Shown piece after piece: positions 1-7,556 of a stretch of 64,000 nucleotides of DNA. How positions within the stretch are numbered: the stretch's first letter is position 1; each line of letters opens with the position of its first letter. The notes under the pieces are model-generated. The model was not told the DNA's origin, ran no database searches, and saw only the letters and a list, made by a program, of their open reading frames with translations. Source of the stretch: Paraburkholderia oxyphila NBRC 105797. GTDB lineage: Bacteria; Pseudomonadota; Gammaproteobacteria; Burkholderiales; Burkholderiaceae. The DNA lies in the NCBI RefSeq assembly GCF_000685075.1, contig NZ_BAYD01000048.1, positions 1 through 64,000 of the forward strand. Direction: 5' to 3'. The position numbers and the translations under genes were made by a program.

Positions 1-26
1 CCAAGCGCTTCCCGGTCTATCGCTGA
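1..26 (+). CDS. glyA: Serine hydroxymethyltransferase, last codons only (partial)
   Basis: The first 26 bases read as the tail of an open frame ending in K-R-F-P-V-Y-R and a TGA stop at 24-26. SHMT (GlyA) proteins commonly end in a similar F/Y-P-V-Y motif, and glyA directly precedes nrdR in Burkholderia genomes. The rest of the gene lies outside the window. The call depends on seven residues plus gene order. Confidence 0.6.
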
Positions 27-44
27 GCCAGGCTGTAATCCATC

Positions 45-527
45 ATGCGCTGCCCCTTCTGCCGGCACGAAGACACGCAAGTGGTTGACTCGCGCGTGTC
101 CGAGGACGGCGCCGCTATCCGGCGCCGCCGCCGCTGCCCGGCCTGCGACAAGCGTTTCACGACGTACGAGCGGGTCGAGCTGGCGATGCCGGCCATCGTC
201 AAGAAGGACGGCAGCCGCACGGAATTCGACCGCCGCAAGATCATGGCGAGCATGCAACTGGCGCTGCGCAAGCGGCCCGTTGCTGCCGACGCGATCGACG
301 CGGCGGTCGCCCGCATCGAGTATCAACTGCTCGGCAGCGGCGAGCGCGAGGTGCGCAGCGAGCGCCTTGGCGAGCTCGTGATGGGCGAATTGCGCGAGCT
401 CGACAAGGTCGCGTTCGTGCGTTTTGCCTCCGTGTACCGGCGCTTCGAGGACGTCTCCGAATTCGAGGACGTAATCGAAGAGTTTCGCCGTGCAAGCGGC
501 GCTGCCACGCCGCCGAAGAAGCGCTGA
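45..527 (+). CDS. nrdR: Transcriptional repressor NrdR
   Basis: NrdR is the zinc-ribbon/ATP-cone repressor of ribonucleotide reductase genes; it senses dATP/ATP and binds NrdR boxes. The 160-residue protein has the family's usual length. The N-terminal zinc ribbon shows Cys3, Cys6, Cys31 and Cys34, followed by an Arg-rich DNA-contacting stretch (residues 26-30). The ATP-cone domain covers roughly residues 47-137. The ATG at 45 lies 19 bases after the glyA stop with only a weak ribosome site, so translation may be coupled to glyA. No NrdR box is visible in the window, as expected because its targets are elsewhere. Confidence 0.96.
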   Translation: MRCPFCRHEDTQVVDSRVSEDGAAIRRRRRCPACDKRFTTYERVELAMPAIVKKDGSRTEFDRRKIMASMQLALRKRPVAADAIDAAVARIEYQLLGSGEREVRSERLGELVMGELRELDKVAFVRFASVYRRFEDVSEFEDVIEEFRRASGAATPPKKR

Positions 528-737
528 GTGCCTGCGCGTTTCATCTGAGCGCTTGCGCGTTTGCTCCTTGCGTTCGCGCGTTTTCCTTCCCCGCATTTCC
601 CGTTCTCCCTGCCGTTGCCCGTGACCTTTGCATTGTCGCGGGAGGGCTCCGTGCGCATAAGCTGGCCGTTCGGCTAATTGTTCCGTTTCGCGTTCATCCG
701 TAGAGTGACTGCAATCCCTCGACGATAAGGATTGCAG

Positions 738-1274
738 ATGAAATGCGCCGGCTTCACGCTGATCGAAACGATGGTCGTGATCGTACTGCTTGCGCTGTGC
801 GCCACGGCAACCGCGCCCACGTTCGCATCGTGGCGCGCGCGCGACCAGGTCGATGCGCGCACGAACGCGTTGCTCGGCTCGCTCGCTTACGCGCGCAGCG
901 AAGCGATCCGGCGCAAGGTGCGCGTGAGCGTTTGCCGTATCGACGCCACGCGCCATTGCCTTGCGGCTGGCAAGAGCTGTCCGTCCGGGCGGGCGGACTG
1001 GTCGTGCGGCTGGGCCGTGATAGCCGAGCGCGCGGGCGTGCTGTCGCTGTTGCGTGCGCAGCCGGCGCTCGATGAGATTGCCGTGGCGTCGGGCTTGACG
1101 GCGCTCACGTTCACACCGCCCGCGGGGCAGGCGATCGGCAGTCTGCGCAACTTCGAGATCGCGCCGCGCGCCGCTGCCGCTTCAATGCGGGGGACTGGGT
1201 GGCGTCGCTGCATACGCGTTGCCGCGGGTGGGCGCGCGCGCGTGAGCGACGGTGCATGCGGAGCGGCGTCATGA
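738..1274 (+). CDS. Minor type IV pilin, FimT/FimU (GspH) family
   Basis: This is the first gene of a five-gene minor pilin cluster. Minor pilins prime assembly of the type IV pilus and sit at its tip. The N-terminus has a class III prepilin signal: a short leader ending in Ala-Gly, then F-T-L-I-E with Glu5, and a hydrophobic helix to about residue 27. A GspH-like beta domain with several Cys follows. The 178-residue length fits FimT/FimU. I chose the ATG at 738 because AAGGA lies six bases upstream; a TTG at 732 is in frame but overlaps that site less well. The stop overlaps the next start (ATGA at 1271-1274). Confidence 0.88.
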   Translation: MKCAGFTLIETMVVIVLLALCATATAPTFASWRARDQVDARTNALLGSLAYARSEAIRRKVRVSVCRIDATRHCLAAGKSCPSGRADWSCGWAVIAERAGVLSLLRAQPALDEIAVASGLTALTFTPPAGQAIGSLRNFEIAPRAAAASMRGTGWRRCIRVAAGGRARVSDGACGAAS

Positions 1275-1720
1275 GCGTGCGAAGCAGGCATTTTCGGAGC
1301 GGTCCACGCATCGGGCGCGGTGCGGCCTTGCTCGAAGTCGCGCTGGCGATGGCACTGATGGCCATGTGCGGATTGGGTCTGCTCGGTGCGCAGCTCGGCT
1401 TGGCGCGCCATGCGGTTGCCTCCGCCGTACGGGCGCGCGCCGTATTTGCCGCCGACGCGATCGCCGAGGCTGCGCTGGAAGCGGGCACGGCGCCGCGCGA
1501 TCAATGGAAGGCGCGCGCTGCGCTCATCGTGCCCGAGGGGCACGCAACCGTGTCCACTACGGCGGGCGAGGCCTCGCTAGTCGTGCTGACATGGGCCGCA
1601 CTGCGCGATGAGGCCGCGCCTCGCTCGCTGCCGCCCGCCGACGGATGCGAAGAGGCTCAAGCCGGCGGCGCGGAACCTGCACAAGGGCGAGCCTGCGTTG
1701 CGCTCGCGTTCGTCCAGTGA
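1271..1720 (+). CDS. pilV: Minor type IV pilin, PilV-like
   Basis: This is a prepilin-like protein of 149 residues in the PilV position. The leader ends with Gly-Arg-Gly, followed by A-A-L-L-E-V and a hydrophobic helix, so Glu5 of the mature protein is kept. The ATG at 1271 overlaps the previous stop by four bases and has GGAG eight bases upstream. The longer frame starting at 1199 would overlap the pilin upstream by 76 bases and was not used. The C-terminal half has little similarity that I recognise, which is normal for PilV proteins. Confidence 0.8.
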   Translation: MSVRSRHFRSGPRIGRGAALLEVALAMALMAMCGLGLLGAQLGLARHAVASAVRARAVFAADAIAEAALEAGTAPRDQWKARAALIVPEGHATVSTTAGEASLVVLTWAALRDEAAPRSLPPADGCEEAQAGGAEPAQGRACVALAFVQ

Positions 1721-2520
1721 AGCGCGCTGTGCTGCTGCTGCGCTCGCGCGCCAGCGCAGGGCACACGTTGCTCGAATTCACGATTGCCGTGGCGCTCGGT
1801 CTCGTCGTGATCGCGGGCGCGCTTGCCGCATATCGCTCGCAGCGTCAGGCGTTCGCAGCTGCGATCGACGCCGCGCGTATCCACGAGGCCGGCGTGAATG
1901 CGCTGACGCTCATGGGCGAGCAGATCCAGATGGCCGGCTTCGTGGGCGCCGACGCTCCGGCAGGGCTCGCGGGACCGCCGATCTTTGGCTGCAGCGCCGG
2001 GCGCCCCACCGGTGCCAATGCGAGTTGGACCTGCGAGGCGCTTTCGAATCGCTCGGACGGCGTAGCGGTGCGCTATCGGGGCGACGCAGAGTCCACCTGG
2101 CTGGCCGCGAATGGCCAGGTCACCGATTGCCTCGGGCAGGCGGTCGGGCCGCCCGCGGCCGAGGTGCTCAATCGTTTTCATGCCAAGGCGAGCAGTTCGA
2201 CCGGCGAGCCCGAGCTCTACTGCGAAGGCTCCGGCAAAGCCGGTACGGCGCAGCCGCTCGTGGAGGGCGTCGAGCGCATGCGTGTGCGTTATTGGCTGGC
2301 GGGCGCCGCGCAGGCCGTGGACGCCGCGGCGCTCTCGCGCGACCAATGGGACTCGGTCGTGGCCGTCGATCTATGCGTGCTCGTGCGTGGCGCGCCGTTT
2401 GCCAGGCGCGTGCGCTACGTCGATTGCGACGGCGCGTCGGCCAGCGCTGCGGATGGTCGCGCGCGGCAGGCGTTCTGGCGCCACGTGGCGCTGCGCAATG
2501 TGCTGGCGGCACGGTCATGA
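1717..2520 (+). CDS. pilW: Minor type IV pilin, PilW-like
   Basis: This 267-residue prepilin has the large size typical of PilW. The prepilin site is S-A-G followed by H-T-L-L-E-F, so His replaces the usual Phe/Met at +1 while Glu5 is kept. The hydrophobic helix includes A-V-A-L-G-L-V-V-I. The GTG at 1717 overlaps the pilV stop as GTGA. Several Cys pairs in the globular part suggest periplasmic disulphides. It sits between pilV- and pilX-like genes, as in Pseudomonas minor pilin operons. Confidence 0.82.
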   Translation: MKRAVLLLRSRASAGHTLLEFTIAVALGLVVIAGALAAYRSQRQAFAAAIDAARIHEAGVNALTLMGEQIQMAGFVGADAPAGLAGPPIFGCSAGRPTGANASWTCEALSNRSDGVAVRYRGDAESTWLAANGQVTDCLGQAVGPPAAEVLNRFHAKASSSTGEPELYCEGSGKAGTAQPLVEGVERMRVRYWLAGAAQAVDAAALSRDQWDSVVAVDLCVLVRGAPFARRVRYVDCDGASASAADGRARQAFWRHVALRNVLAARS

Positions 2521-3041
2521 GTTTCGCGGCGCGGTGTTCGCGTAACCGGCGCGTGAATCAGTACGGCGTCGCATTACCGATCGTTCTGCTGATCGTTTCG
2601 ATGATGCTCGCCACGGCGGCGGCGTGGTTCGAGGCGGCGCTGTTCGAGGCCCGCAACTCAGGCGCCGCCATCGATCAGCTGCGCTCCTTCCATGCGGCCG
2701 ACGCGGCGCTCGTGCTCTGTACGCGTGCACTGGCGGACGGCACGGCGATCACGCCGCCGGCGCCGGCCCAGCCGGGCGAGCCGCAGGGCTGGCGCCGTCA
2801 GGAGACGTTCGGGGCGCAGGCCACGGCGCCCTTGCGGTCGTGGCCCGGTTCCGTGAGGCCGCCACAGTGCTTCGTCGAAGCATGGCGTATCGAGGCGCGG
2901 CCGGCAGTGCGCGCGTTTCTGGTCACGGCGCGCGGATTCGGTTCCACGGACGACGCGCAAAGCTGGCTGCAGATGCAGCTCGTCCTGGAAGGCACGCGCA
3001 TCGAGCGTCATTGGCGGCGCGTCGTAGCGAGGCCGTTTTGA
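2517..3041 (+). CDS. pilX: Minor type IV pilin assembly protein, PilX-like
   Basis: This 174-residue protein has a leader ending in Gln-Tyr-Gly, then a hydrophobic segment beginning V-A-L-P-I-V-L-L. It has no Glu at mature position 5, a feature shared by PilX proteins. A family motif-like stretch R-S-F-H-A-A-D-A-A-L follows the helix; PilX/GspK proteins often carry a similar R-x-x-x-A-A-E-A-A-L sequence. ATG at 2517 overlaps the pilW stop (ATGA). In Pseudomonas and Neisseria the next gene is pilY1, which is absent here. Confidence 0.8.
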   Translation: MSFAARCSRNRRVNQYGVALPIVLLIVSMMLATAAAWFEAALFEARNSGAAIDQLRSFHAADAALVLCTRALADGTAITPPAPAQPGEPQGWRRQETFGAQATAPLRSWPGSVRPPQCFVEAWRIEARPAVRAFLVTARGFGSTDDAQSWLQMQLVLEGTRIERHWRRVVARPF

Positions 3042-3061
3042 GCGCGGCAAAAGGAGGGGAG

Positions 3062-3505
3062 ATGCAACGCAGTGGGCGTGGTTTTACCTTGCTCGAACTG
3101 GTCGTCGCGCTGGCGGCGATGGCCATCGTCGCGGCTTTCGCGTTGCCGGGATGGCGCAATCAGATCGCGCGCGGGCATCGGATCGATGCCGTCGCGGCGC
3201 TCTATCGCGCGGCGCAATTCGTCGATGCGCAAAGTCCGGCGCCGGCTTCGCTCCCTGATGGCATGGATCAGGCGCCGCCGGGGGGAGCGGCGGTTTACCG
3301 GCTGAAACTTGTGGCGGCAGACGAAACGAACGGTGGTTATACGATCGTGGCCACGCCCACGGAAACGGGCCCGATGCGTGACGATCCCTGCGGCGCTTTC
3401 ACGCTCGATGCGAATGGCACGCGCAGCAATCAGGCGCCTGGCCTCAATCATGCGGCCGCGCCCGTGACGGTTCCCAATTCGCGCGAGTGCTGGCGGGACC
3501 GATGA
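3062..3505 (+). CDS. pilE: Type IV pilin, PilE-like minor pilin
   Basis: This 147-residue prepilin has a classic cleavage site G-R-G followed by F-T-L-L-E-L-V-V-A-L, with Phe+1 and Glu5. A pair of Cys near the C-terminus probably closes a D-loop. AAAGGAGGGG at 3051-3060 is a very strong ribosome site just upstream of ATG 3062, unlike the overlapping genes before it, so this pilin may be made in larger amounts. The gene follows pilX by 20 bases. It could serve as a minor pilin (PilE of Pseudomonas); the major pilin gene is probably elsewhere. Confidence 0.83.
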   Translation: MQRSGRGFTLLELVVALAAMAIVAAFALPGWRNQIARGHRIDAVAALYRAAQFVDAQSPAPASLPDGMDQAPPGGAAVYRLKLVAADETNGGYTIVATPTETGPMRDDPCGAFTLDANGTRSNQAPGLNHAAAPVTVPNSRECWRDR

Positions 3506-3536
3506 GCGGGCAGCGGGGGCCGGCTCGAACCGCGCT

Positions 3537-4013
3537 TTAGCCGGTGATGTCGTCTTCTTCGGACGCGTAGCGCCGCGCGCCGCCGTTTGGCGCGCCGCGC
3601 TGGCGGCGCACCTGCTGCCAGATGCGCCAGGCCTCCCACGCCGTGAGCGCCAGACCGCCCCATTTCACGACCGGGCGGGCAGCCGAAGCGACGCTCTCGC
3701 GCAGCGGCTTGGCCAGCACGAGCGAGGCGATGGAGCTCAAGAGGGGATATTGCTTGAGCAGATTGCCGAGACCGGCGCCCACGCGGCCCACGCTTGCGCC
3801 TGTGCCGCCGAAACCCGGCACGAGAAAGCGCAGCCAGCTGAAGTGTGTGACGGCCTCGCGAAGCTCGACAACCGAGGCCGCCATCTCGGCGCGCTCGACG
3901 CTCGCGCGCACGATCAGCAGTTCCTTGCGCAAGGCGCGCAATTGCGGCGTCGACAGGTCGCGGGTACGCGTGCGTTCAGGGCGAAAGGCGTTGTCCGGTC
4001 GGGGTTGGCTCAT
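3537..4013 (-). CDS. Conserved hypothetical protein, third gene of a YqjD/YqjE/YqjK-like trio
   Basis: This is a 158-residue protein of unknown function. The N-terminal half is polar and probably helical, containing L-R-A-L-R-K-E-L-L-I-V-R-A-S-V. The middle is Gly-rich and weakly hydrophobic. A possible membrane-associated helix (V-K-W-G-G-L-A-L-T-A-W) near the C-terminus is followed by a basic W-R-I-W-Q-Q-V-R-R-Q-R stretch. It lies 48 bases after the holin-like gene on the same strand and matches the position and tail pattern of E. coli YqjK. A DUF3318-type family assignment is possible but not certain. It converges with the pilin operon; only 31 bases separate them. Confidence 0.6.
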   Translation of the reverse strand: MSQPRPDNAFRPERTRTRDLSTPQLRALRKELLIVRASVERAEMAASVVELREAVTHFSWLRFLVPGFGGTGASVGRVGAGLGNLLKQYPLLSSIASLVLAKPLRESVASAARPVVKWGGLALTAWEAWRIWQQVRRQRGAPNGGARRYASEEDDITG

Positions 4014-4061
4014 GGATTCGGTTCGGGCTTGGATGCGCGGCAGGCGGTTGGCAAACGTGGA

Positions 4062-4448
4062 CTAGGGCTTGCGAAGGATTTCACGATCCTTCTCGAATTC
4101 TTCGAGCGTCGCCTGGAAGACGAGCGGCGCATTGCGCAGGCCACTGCGCGCCTTCAGGCCGCAGATGAGCGCGCCGAGCGCATAGAAGATCGTGATCCCG
4201 GCGAGCGCTTGCCAGCGCCAGGTGTCCCAGAAAGCGATCGCGACGAGTGCGGTCAGCGCGATCAGCGCCATGGCCCCAAGCAGCATCGACGCGAGTCCGA
4301 GGAACAGCACGCCGAGCAGGCGTTCCTTCTCCTCCGCCAGTTCGATGCCGATCAGCTCGAGCCGCGTGTGAAGCATCGCGAATGCGGAGCCGAGGAGACG
4401 GCGCACCGGTCCGTGTTCTTGTCGCTGCGAGTGGGTGTCTGTCGTCAT
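4062..4448 (-). CDS. Holin-superfamily III inner-membrane protein (YqjE-like, DUF1469)
   Basis: The 128-residue protein has a polar N-terminus, a conserved L-I-G-I-E-L-A-E-E-K-E-R stretch around residues 33-44, and two long hydrophobic helices. This is the pattern of the YqjE / putative Actinobacterial Holin-X family. Despite the family name these are chromosomal envelope proteins, not phage lysis genes. I chose ATG at 4448 because the residues upstream in frame look non-coding and cover a large palindrome. It sits between a DUF883 gene and a YqjK-like gene, matching the E. coli yqjDEK stress-responsive order. Confidence 0.82.
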   Translation of the reverse strand: MTTDTHSQRQEHGPVRRLLGSAFAMLHTRLELIGIELAEEKERLLGVLFLGLASMLLGAMALIALTALVAIAFWDTWRWQALAGITIFYALGALICGLKARSGLRNAPLVFQATLEEFEKDREILRKP

Positions 4449-4514
4449 GGCGAATGCGGTTGGCGAGCGCGTGTGCGCGCGAGGCGAATGCGCGAGGGAA
4501 GCGCCCGGAAAAGA

Positions 4515-4539
4515 CAGGCCGGTGCAGTGCACCGGCCTG
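4515..4539. repeat. 25-base perfect inverted repeat upstream of the yqjE-like gene
   Basis: Two 12-base arms (left CAGGCCGGTGCA) are separated by one base. The element lies 66 bases upstream of the holin-like start and 170 bases after the DUF883 stop. There is no T-run, so it is not a standard terminator. It could be an operator, a processing hairpin or a repeat; I cannot decide which. Confidence 0.6.
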
Positions 4540-4707
4540 CAGGCTTGTGGTTCGGCCGCGTAACGCTCACGTAACGGTCACGGTGACCTTGTGGCGCCGG
4601 GCTGCTGTGCCCAGCATCGCCGTGAACGCTGTGCGCATCGTCAGCCGCCTTGCGTGGGCCGCCCACCACGTGTGGTGGCGAGCGCTCCGCGGCTGCACAC
4701 CGCGTTT

Positions 4708-5010
4708 TTACTTGCGGTTGATCAACAAGCCCACGAGAACGCCCACGCCGGCGGCAATGCCGATCGACGTCCACGGATGCTCGTGCACGTAGTCGTCGGT
4801 GGCGCGCGCCGCCTTTTTGCCTTTCTCGACCACGACGACCTGAACGTCGGCCGCCTTTTCCTTGGCTTGCTTCAGGCGCGTGAGGGCCGTTTCGCGAAGC
4901 TCCGAAGCGCGCTCGCCCGTGGCGCTCGCTGCTTGCTTGAGCAGGTCCTCCGCATCCGCGAGGACGGTTTTGATATCCGACATCAGCCTCTCCTTGTTGA
5001 CCTCTGACAT
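4708..5010 (-). CDS. DUF883 family protein (ElaB/YqjD-like), membrane-anchored
   Basis: This 100-residue protein has an N-terminal amphipathic, coiled-coil-like region rich in Ala, Glu and Lys. The conserved H-E-H-P-W-T-S-I-G-I-A-A-G signature is followed by one C-terminal transmembrane helix and an R-K end, as in E. coli ElaB, YqjD and YgaM. Those proteins are stationary-phase, inner-membrane-anchored and ribosome-associating, with YqjD as the studied example. ATG at 5010 has GAGG upstream on the minus strand. The next genes on this strand are yqjE- and yqjK-like. Confidence 0.9.
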   Translation of the reverse strand: MSEVNKERLMSDIKTVLADAEDLLKQAASATGERASELRETALTRLKQAKEKAADVQVVVVEKGKKAARATDDYVHEHPWTSIGIAAGVGVLVGLLINRK

Positions 5011-5388
5011 TGACTAGCTCCCATCGTGTCACATCACGCGTGAATCGTAACAAAGATACGAGCGCTGGCAAGCTTGGCTGGCCGCCACCGGGCAAGAATT
5101 CCGCATGATTCGTTCCTGCGGGCTCGCCTGGCGGCTATTCAGCGGATCGCTCGGCGCTGCCTTGCGCATGCTGTGAGCGCACTGGCATTCACAGTAAAAC
5201 AAATGGAGTTGATCTGGTACCCAAAGTTTCCGCGATCGTGGCCAAAATTACTAAAACTCATAACGGTCTGACCCGATGTTCGTTCTCGGGGCATGAGCAG
5301 ACCCTGTATGCTTGAATGTAGTAAATGTCCACTGGATCAACGGGCCGCGTGCAATGGTTGGTCCACCACGTTCAAAGGAAACCGCACC
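5011..5388. other. Intergenic region between the DUF883 and peroxiredoxin genes
   Basis: This is a 378-base gap holding the divergent promoters of the DUF883 trio (minus) and the peroxiredoxin gene (plus). Around 5200-5265 it is relatively AT-rich. No consensus -35/-10 pair or operator stands out. No plausible small ORF with a ribosome site was seen. Confidence 0.5.
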
Positions 5389-6027
5389 ATGAGTCTGCGT
5401 CTTGGCGATATCGCACCCGACTTCGAGCAGGATTCGAGCGTTGGCCGCATCCAATTTCATGACTGGCTCGGCGATAGCTGGGGCGTGCTGTTCTCGCACC
5501 CGGCCGACTTCACGCCGGTCTGCACGACCGAACTCGGCCTGACCGCGAAGCTGAAGGACGAATTCGCGCAGCGCAATGTCAAGACGATCGCGCTCTCGGT
5601 GGATAGCGCCGAGTCGCACAACGAGTGGATCAAGGACATCAACGAGACCCAGGCGGCGAGCGTCGGCTTCCCGATTCTTGCCGATGGCGACCGCAAGGTC
5701 TCCACGCTGTACGACATGATCCACCCGAACGCGAACGAGACGTTCACGGTGCGCTCGCTCTTCGTGATCGATCCGAACAAGAAGGTGCGCCTCATCATCA
5801 CGTATCCGGCGAGCACGGGCCGCAATTTCGACGAAGTGCTGCGCGTGATCGATTCGCTGCAACTCACCGACCACTACCAGGTCGCCACGCCGGGCAACTG
5901 GAAGCAGGGCGACGATGTCGTGATCGTGCCGTCGCTGAAGGACGAAGAGGTTCTCAAGCAGAAGTTTCCGAAGGGGTACAAGGCAGTGCGTCCATATCTG
6001 CGCCTGACGCCGCAGCCGAACAAGTAA
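5389..6027 (+). CDS. 1-Cys peroxiredoxin (Prx6 family)
   Basis: This enzyme reduces peroxides with a single peroxidatic Cys. The 212-residue protein has P-A-D-F-T-P-V-C-T-T-E-L around residues 39-50, with catalytic Cys46 and the Prx6-type P-V-C-T-T-E motif, the conserved Arg, and the long C-terminal extension typical of Prx6 rather than AhpC. ATG at 5389 has AAAGGAA nine bases upstream. The longer frame from 5293 would add 32 residues with no homology signs. The gene is monocistronic and ends at a bidirectional terminator shared with gcdH. The sequence does not show what reduces it. Confidence 0.93.
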   Translation: MSLRLGDIAPDFEQDSSVGRIQFHDWLGDSWGVLFSHPADFTPVCTTELGLTAKLKDEFAQRNVKTIALSVDSAESHNEWIKDINETQAASVGFPILADGDRKVSTLYDMIHPNANETFTVRSLFVIDPNKKVRLIITYPASTGRNFDEVLRVIDSLQLTDHYQVATPGNWKQGDDVVIVPSLKDEEVLKQKFPKGYKAVRPYLRLTPQPNK

Positions 6028-6088
6028 GGCAAGCCGCCCGGCCACGCTGCGCATCGCGCGCGGCGCGGAGCGCGGGGGCAAGAAAGCA

Positions 6089-6127
6089 AAAAGCGCCGCA
6101 CGAGTCGACTCGTGCGGCGCTTTTTTT
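6089..6127. terminator. Bidirectional rho-independent terminator (peroxiredoxin/gcdH)
   Basis: A 32-base perfect palindrome (6091-6122; arms AAGCGCCGCACGAG, centre TCGA) is flanked by A-runs and T-runs on the two sides. It lies between convergent genes and can stop transcription from both. Confidence 0.93.
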
Positions 6128-6155
6128 CATACGCCAACGGCTGCGAGGAGCGCGT

Positions 6156-7346
6156 TTAGAAGAACGCCTGGATACCCGTTTGCGCGCGGCCGAGGATCAG
6201 CGCGTGGATGTCGTGCGTGCCTTCGTAGGTGTTCACCACTTCGAGGTTCACGAGGTGGCGCGCCACGCCGAACTCGTCGGAGATGCCGTTGCCGCCCAGC
6301 ATGTCGCGCGCGAGGCGTGCGATGTCGAGCGACTTGCCGCACGAGTTGCGCTTCATGATCGAGGTGATTTCGACCGCCGCCGTGCCTTCGTCCTTCATGC
6401 GGCCGAGGCGCAGGCAGCCTTGCAGGCCGAGCGTGATTTCGGTCTGCATGTCGGCGAGCTTCTTCTGGATCAGCTGGTTCGCGGCCAGCGGGCGGCCGAA
6501 CTGCTTGCGGTCGAGCACGTATTGGCGCGCCGTGTGCCAGCACGCCTCGGCGGCGCCCAGCGCACCCCAGGCGATCCCGTAGCGCGCCGAATTCAGGCAC
6601 GTGAACGGACCACGCAGGCCCTTCACGTCCGGCATGATGTTCTCTTCGGGCACGAACACTTCGTCGAGCACGATCTCGCCGGTGATCGACGCGCGCAGGC
6701 CCACCTTGCCGTGGATCGCCGGTGCGGAAAGACCCTTCCAGCCCTTCTCCAGAATGAAGCCGCGGATGTCGTCCTTGCCGTCTTCCTCGAGCTTCGCCCA
6801 GACGACGAATACGTCGGCGATCGGCGAGTTGGTGATCCACATCTTGGCGCCCGAGAGCGAGTAGCCGCCGTTCACCTTCTTCGCGCGCGTGACCATGCTG
6901 CCCGGGTCGGAGCCGTGGTTCGGCTCGGTCAGGCCGAAGCAGCCGATCCATTCGCCGCTCGCGAGCTTCGGCAGGTACTTCTGCTTTTGCGCCTCCGAGC
7001 CGAATTCGTAGATCGGCACCATCACGAGCGACGACTGCACCGACATCATCGAGCGATAGCCCGAGTCGACGCGCTCCACTTCGCGCGCGATCAGGCCGTA
7101 GGCCACGTAGTTCAGGCCGGGGCCGCCGTATTGCTCGGGGATCGTCGGGCCGAGCAGGCCGACTTCGCCCATTTCGCGAAAGATCGAGGCGTCGGTCTTC
7201 TCGTGACGGAACGCTTCGAGCACGCGCGGCGCGAGCTTGTCCTGTGAATAGGCAGCGGCGGCGTCGCGCACCATGCGCTCGTCTTCAGTGAGCTGCTGGT
7301 CGAGCAACAGCGGATCTTCCCAATGGAACTGGGCATGTGCGGCCAT
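6156..7346 (-). CDS. gcdH: Glutaryl-CoA dehydrogenase
   Basis: This FAD-dependent acyl-CoA dehydrogenase oxidatively decarboxylates glutaryl-CoA to crotonyl-CoA in lysine, tryptophan and glutarate degradation. The 396-residue protein has the acyl-CoA dehydrogenase motifs G-C-F-G-L-T-E-P-N-H-G-S-D and W-I-T-N-S, and the glutaryl type E-G-T-H-D-I-H near the end. The Glu in T-Y-E-G-T-H is the expected catalytic base. Gly/Arg-rich R-M-K-D-E-G and D-M-L-G-G-N-G-I-S-D-E-F also match GcdH. An AGGAG ribosome site precedes ATG at 7346. It is divergent from an IclR-type regulator, with several candidate operators between them. Confidence 0.94.
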   Translation of the reverse strand: MAAHAQFHWEDPLLLDQQLTEDERMVRDAAAAYSQDKLAPRVLEAFRHEKTDASIFREMGEVGLLGPTIPEQYGGPGLNYVAYGLIAREVERVDSGYRSMMSVQSSLVMVPIYEFGSEAQKQKYLPKLASGEWIGCFGLTEPNHGSDPGSMVTRAKKVNGGYSLSGAKMWITNSPIADVFVVWAKLEEDGKDDIRGFILEKGWKGLSAPAIHGKVGLRASITGEIVLDEVFVPEENIMPDVKGLRGPFTCLNSARYGIAWGALGAAEACWHTARQYVLDRKQFGRPLAANQLIQKKLADMQTEITLGLQGCLRLGRMKDEGTAAVEITSIMKRNSCGKSLDIARLARDMLGGNGISDEFGVARHLVNLEVVNTYEGTHDIHALILGRAQTGIQAFF

Positions 7347-7368
7347 GGTGTCTCTCCTGTCGAACGCA

Positions 7369-7451
7369 GTTAGCGCTTGAGCTGTCGGCCGGCGTTAGTG
7401 CTTCAGCACTTACTCCGGCCCCATGCAGAGCACTTACTGCGATCCCATGCA
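7369..7451. promoter_or_regulatory. Cluster of repeated AGCACTTAC-like boxes upstream of gcdH
   Basis: A 23-base direct repeat occurs at 7405-7427 and 7429-7451, beginning AGCACTTACT and ending CCCCATGCA or TCCCATGCA. Two inverted relatives, GTTAGCGCTT at 7369 and GTTAGTGCTT at 7394, lie closer to gcdH. Box spacing is 24-25 bases. This looks like a multi-site operator in the gcdH-iclR control region, but the bound protein is unknown. Confidence 0.5.
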
Positions 7452-7498
7452 AGTTGGTTGCGGAATCTCTCGAAATGGGCAATTTGCGCTTGACTGAG

Positions 7499-7515
7499 GT
7501 TCCGCTATGCGGAAC
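7499..7515. promoter_or_regulatory. IclR-type operator palindrome
   Basis: GTTCCGC-TAT-GCGGAAC is a perfect 7-base inverted repeat with a 3-base centre, 42 bases before the IclR gene start. IclR-family operators are often 15-17-base palindromes starting GTTC/GTTCC and ending GAAC/GGAAC. It probably mediates autoregulation and control of gcdH. Confidence 0.72.
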
Positions 7516-7556
7516 AATGTTTTGCAAATTGATCCTAGTGTATCACCAGCCCGCTC

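Noticed and set aside
4062..4448. Phage holin as a sign of a prophage
   Set aside because: The holin-superfamily name applies to chromosomal YqjE-like proteins. No other phage gene is near and the neighbours match yqjD/yqjK.
5625..7247. A 540-residue plus-strand frame opposite gcdH
   Set aside because: It overlaps the peroxiredoxin end and is antisense to gcdH, with no recognisable domain.
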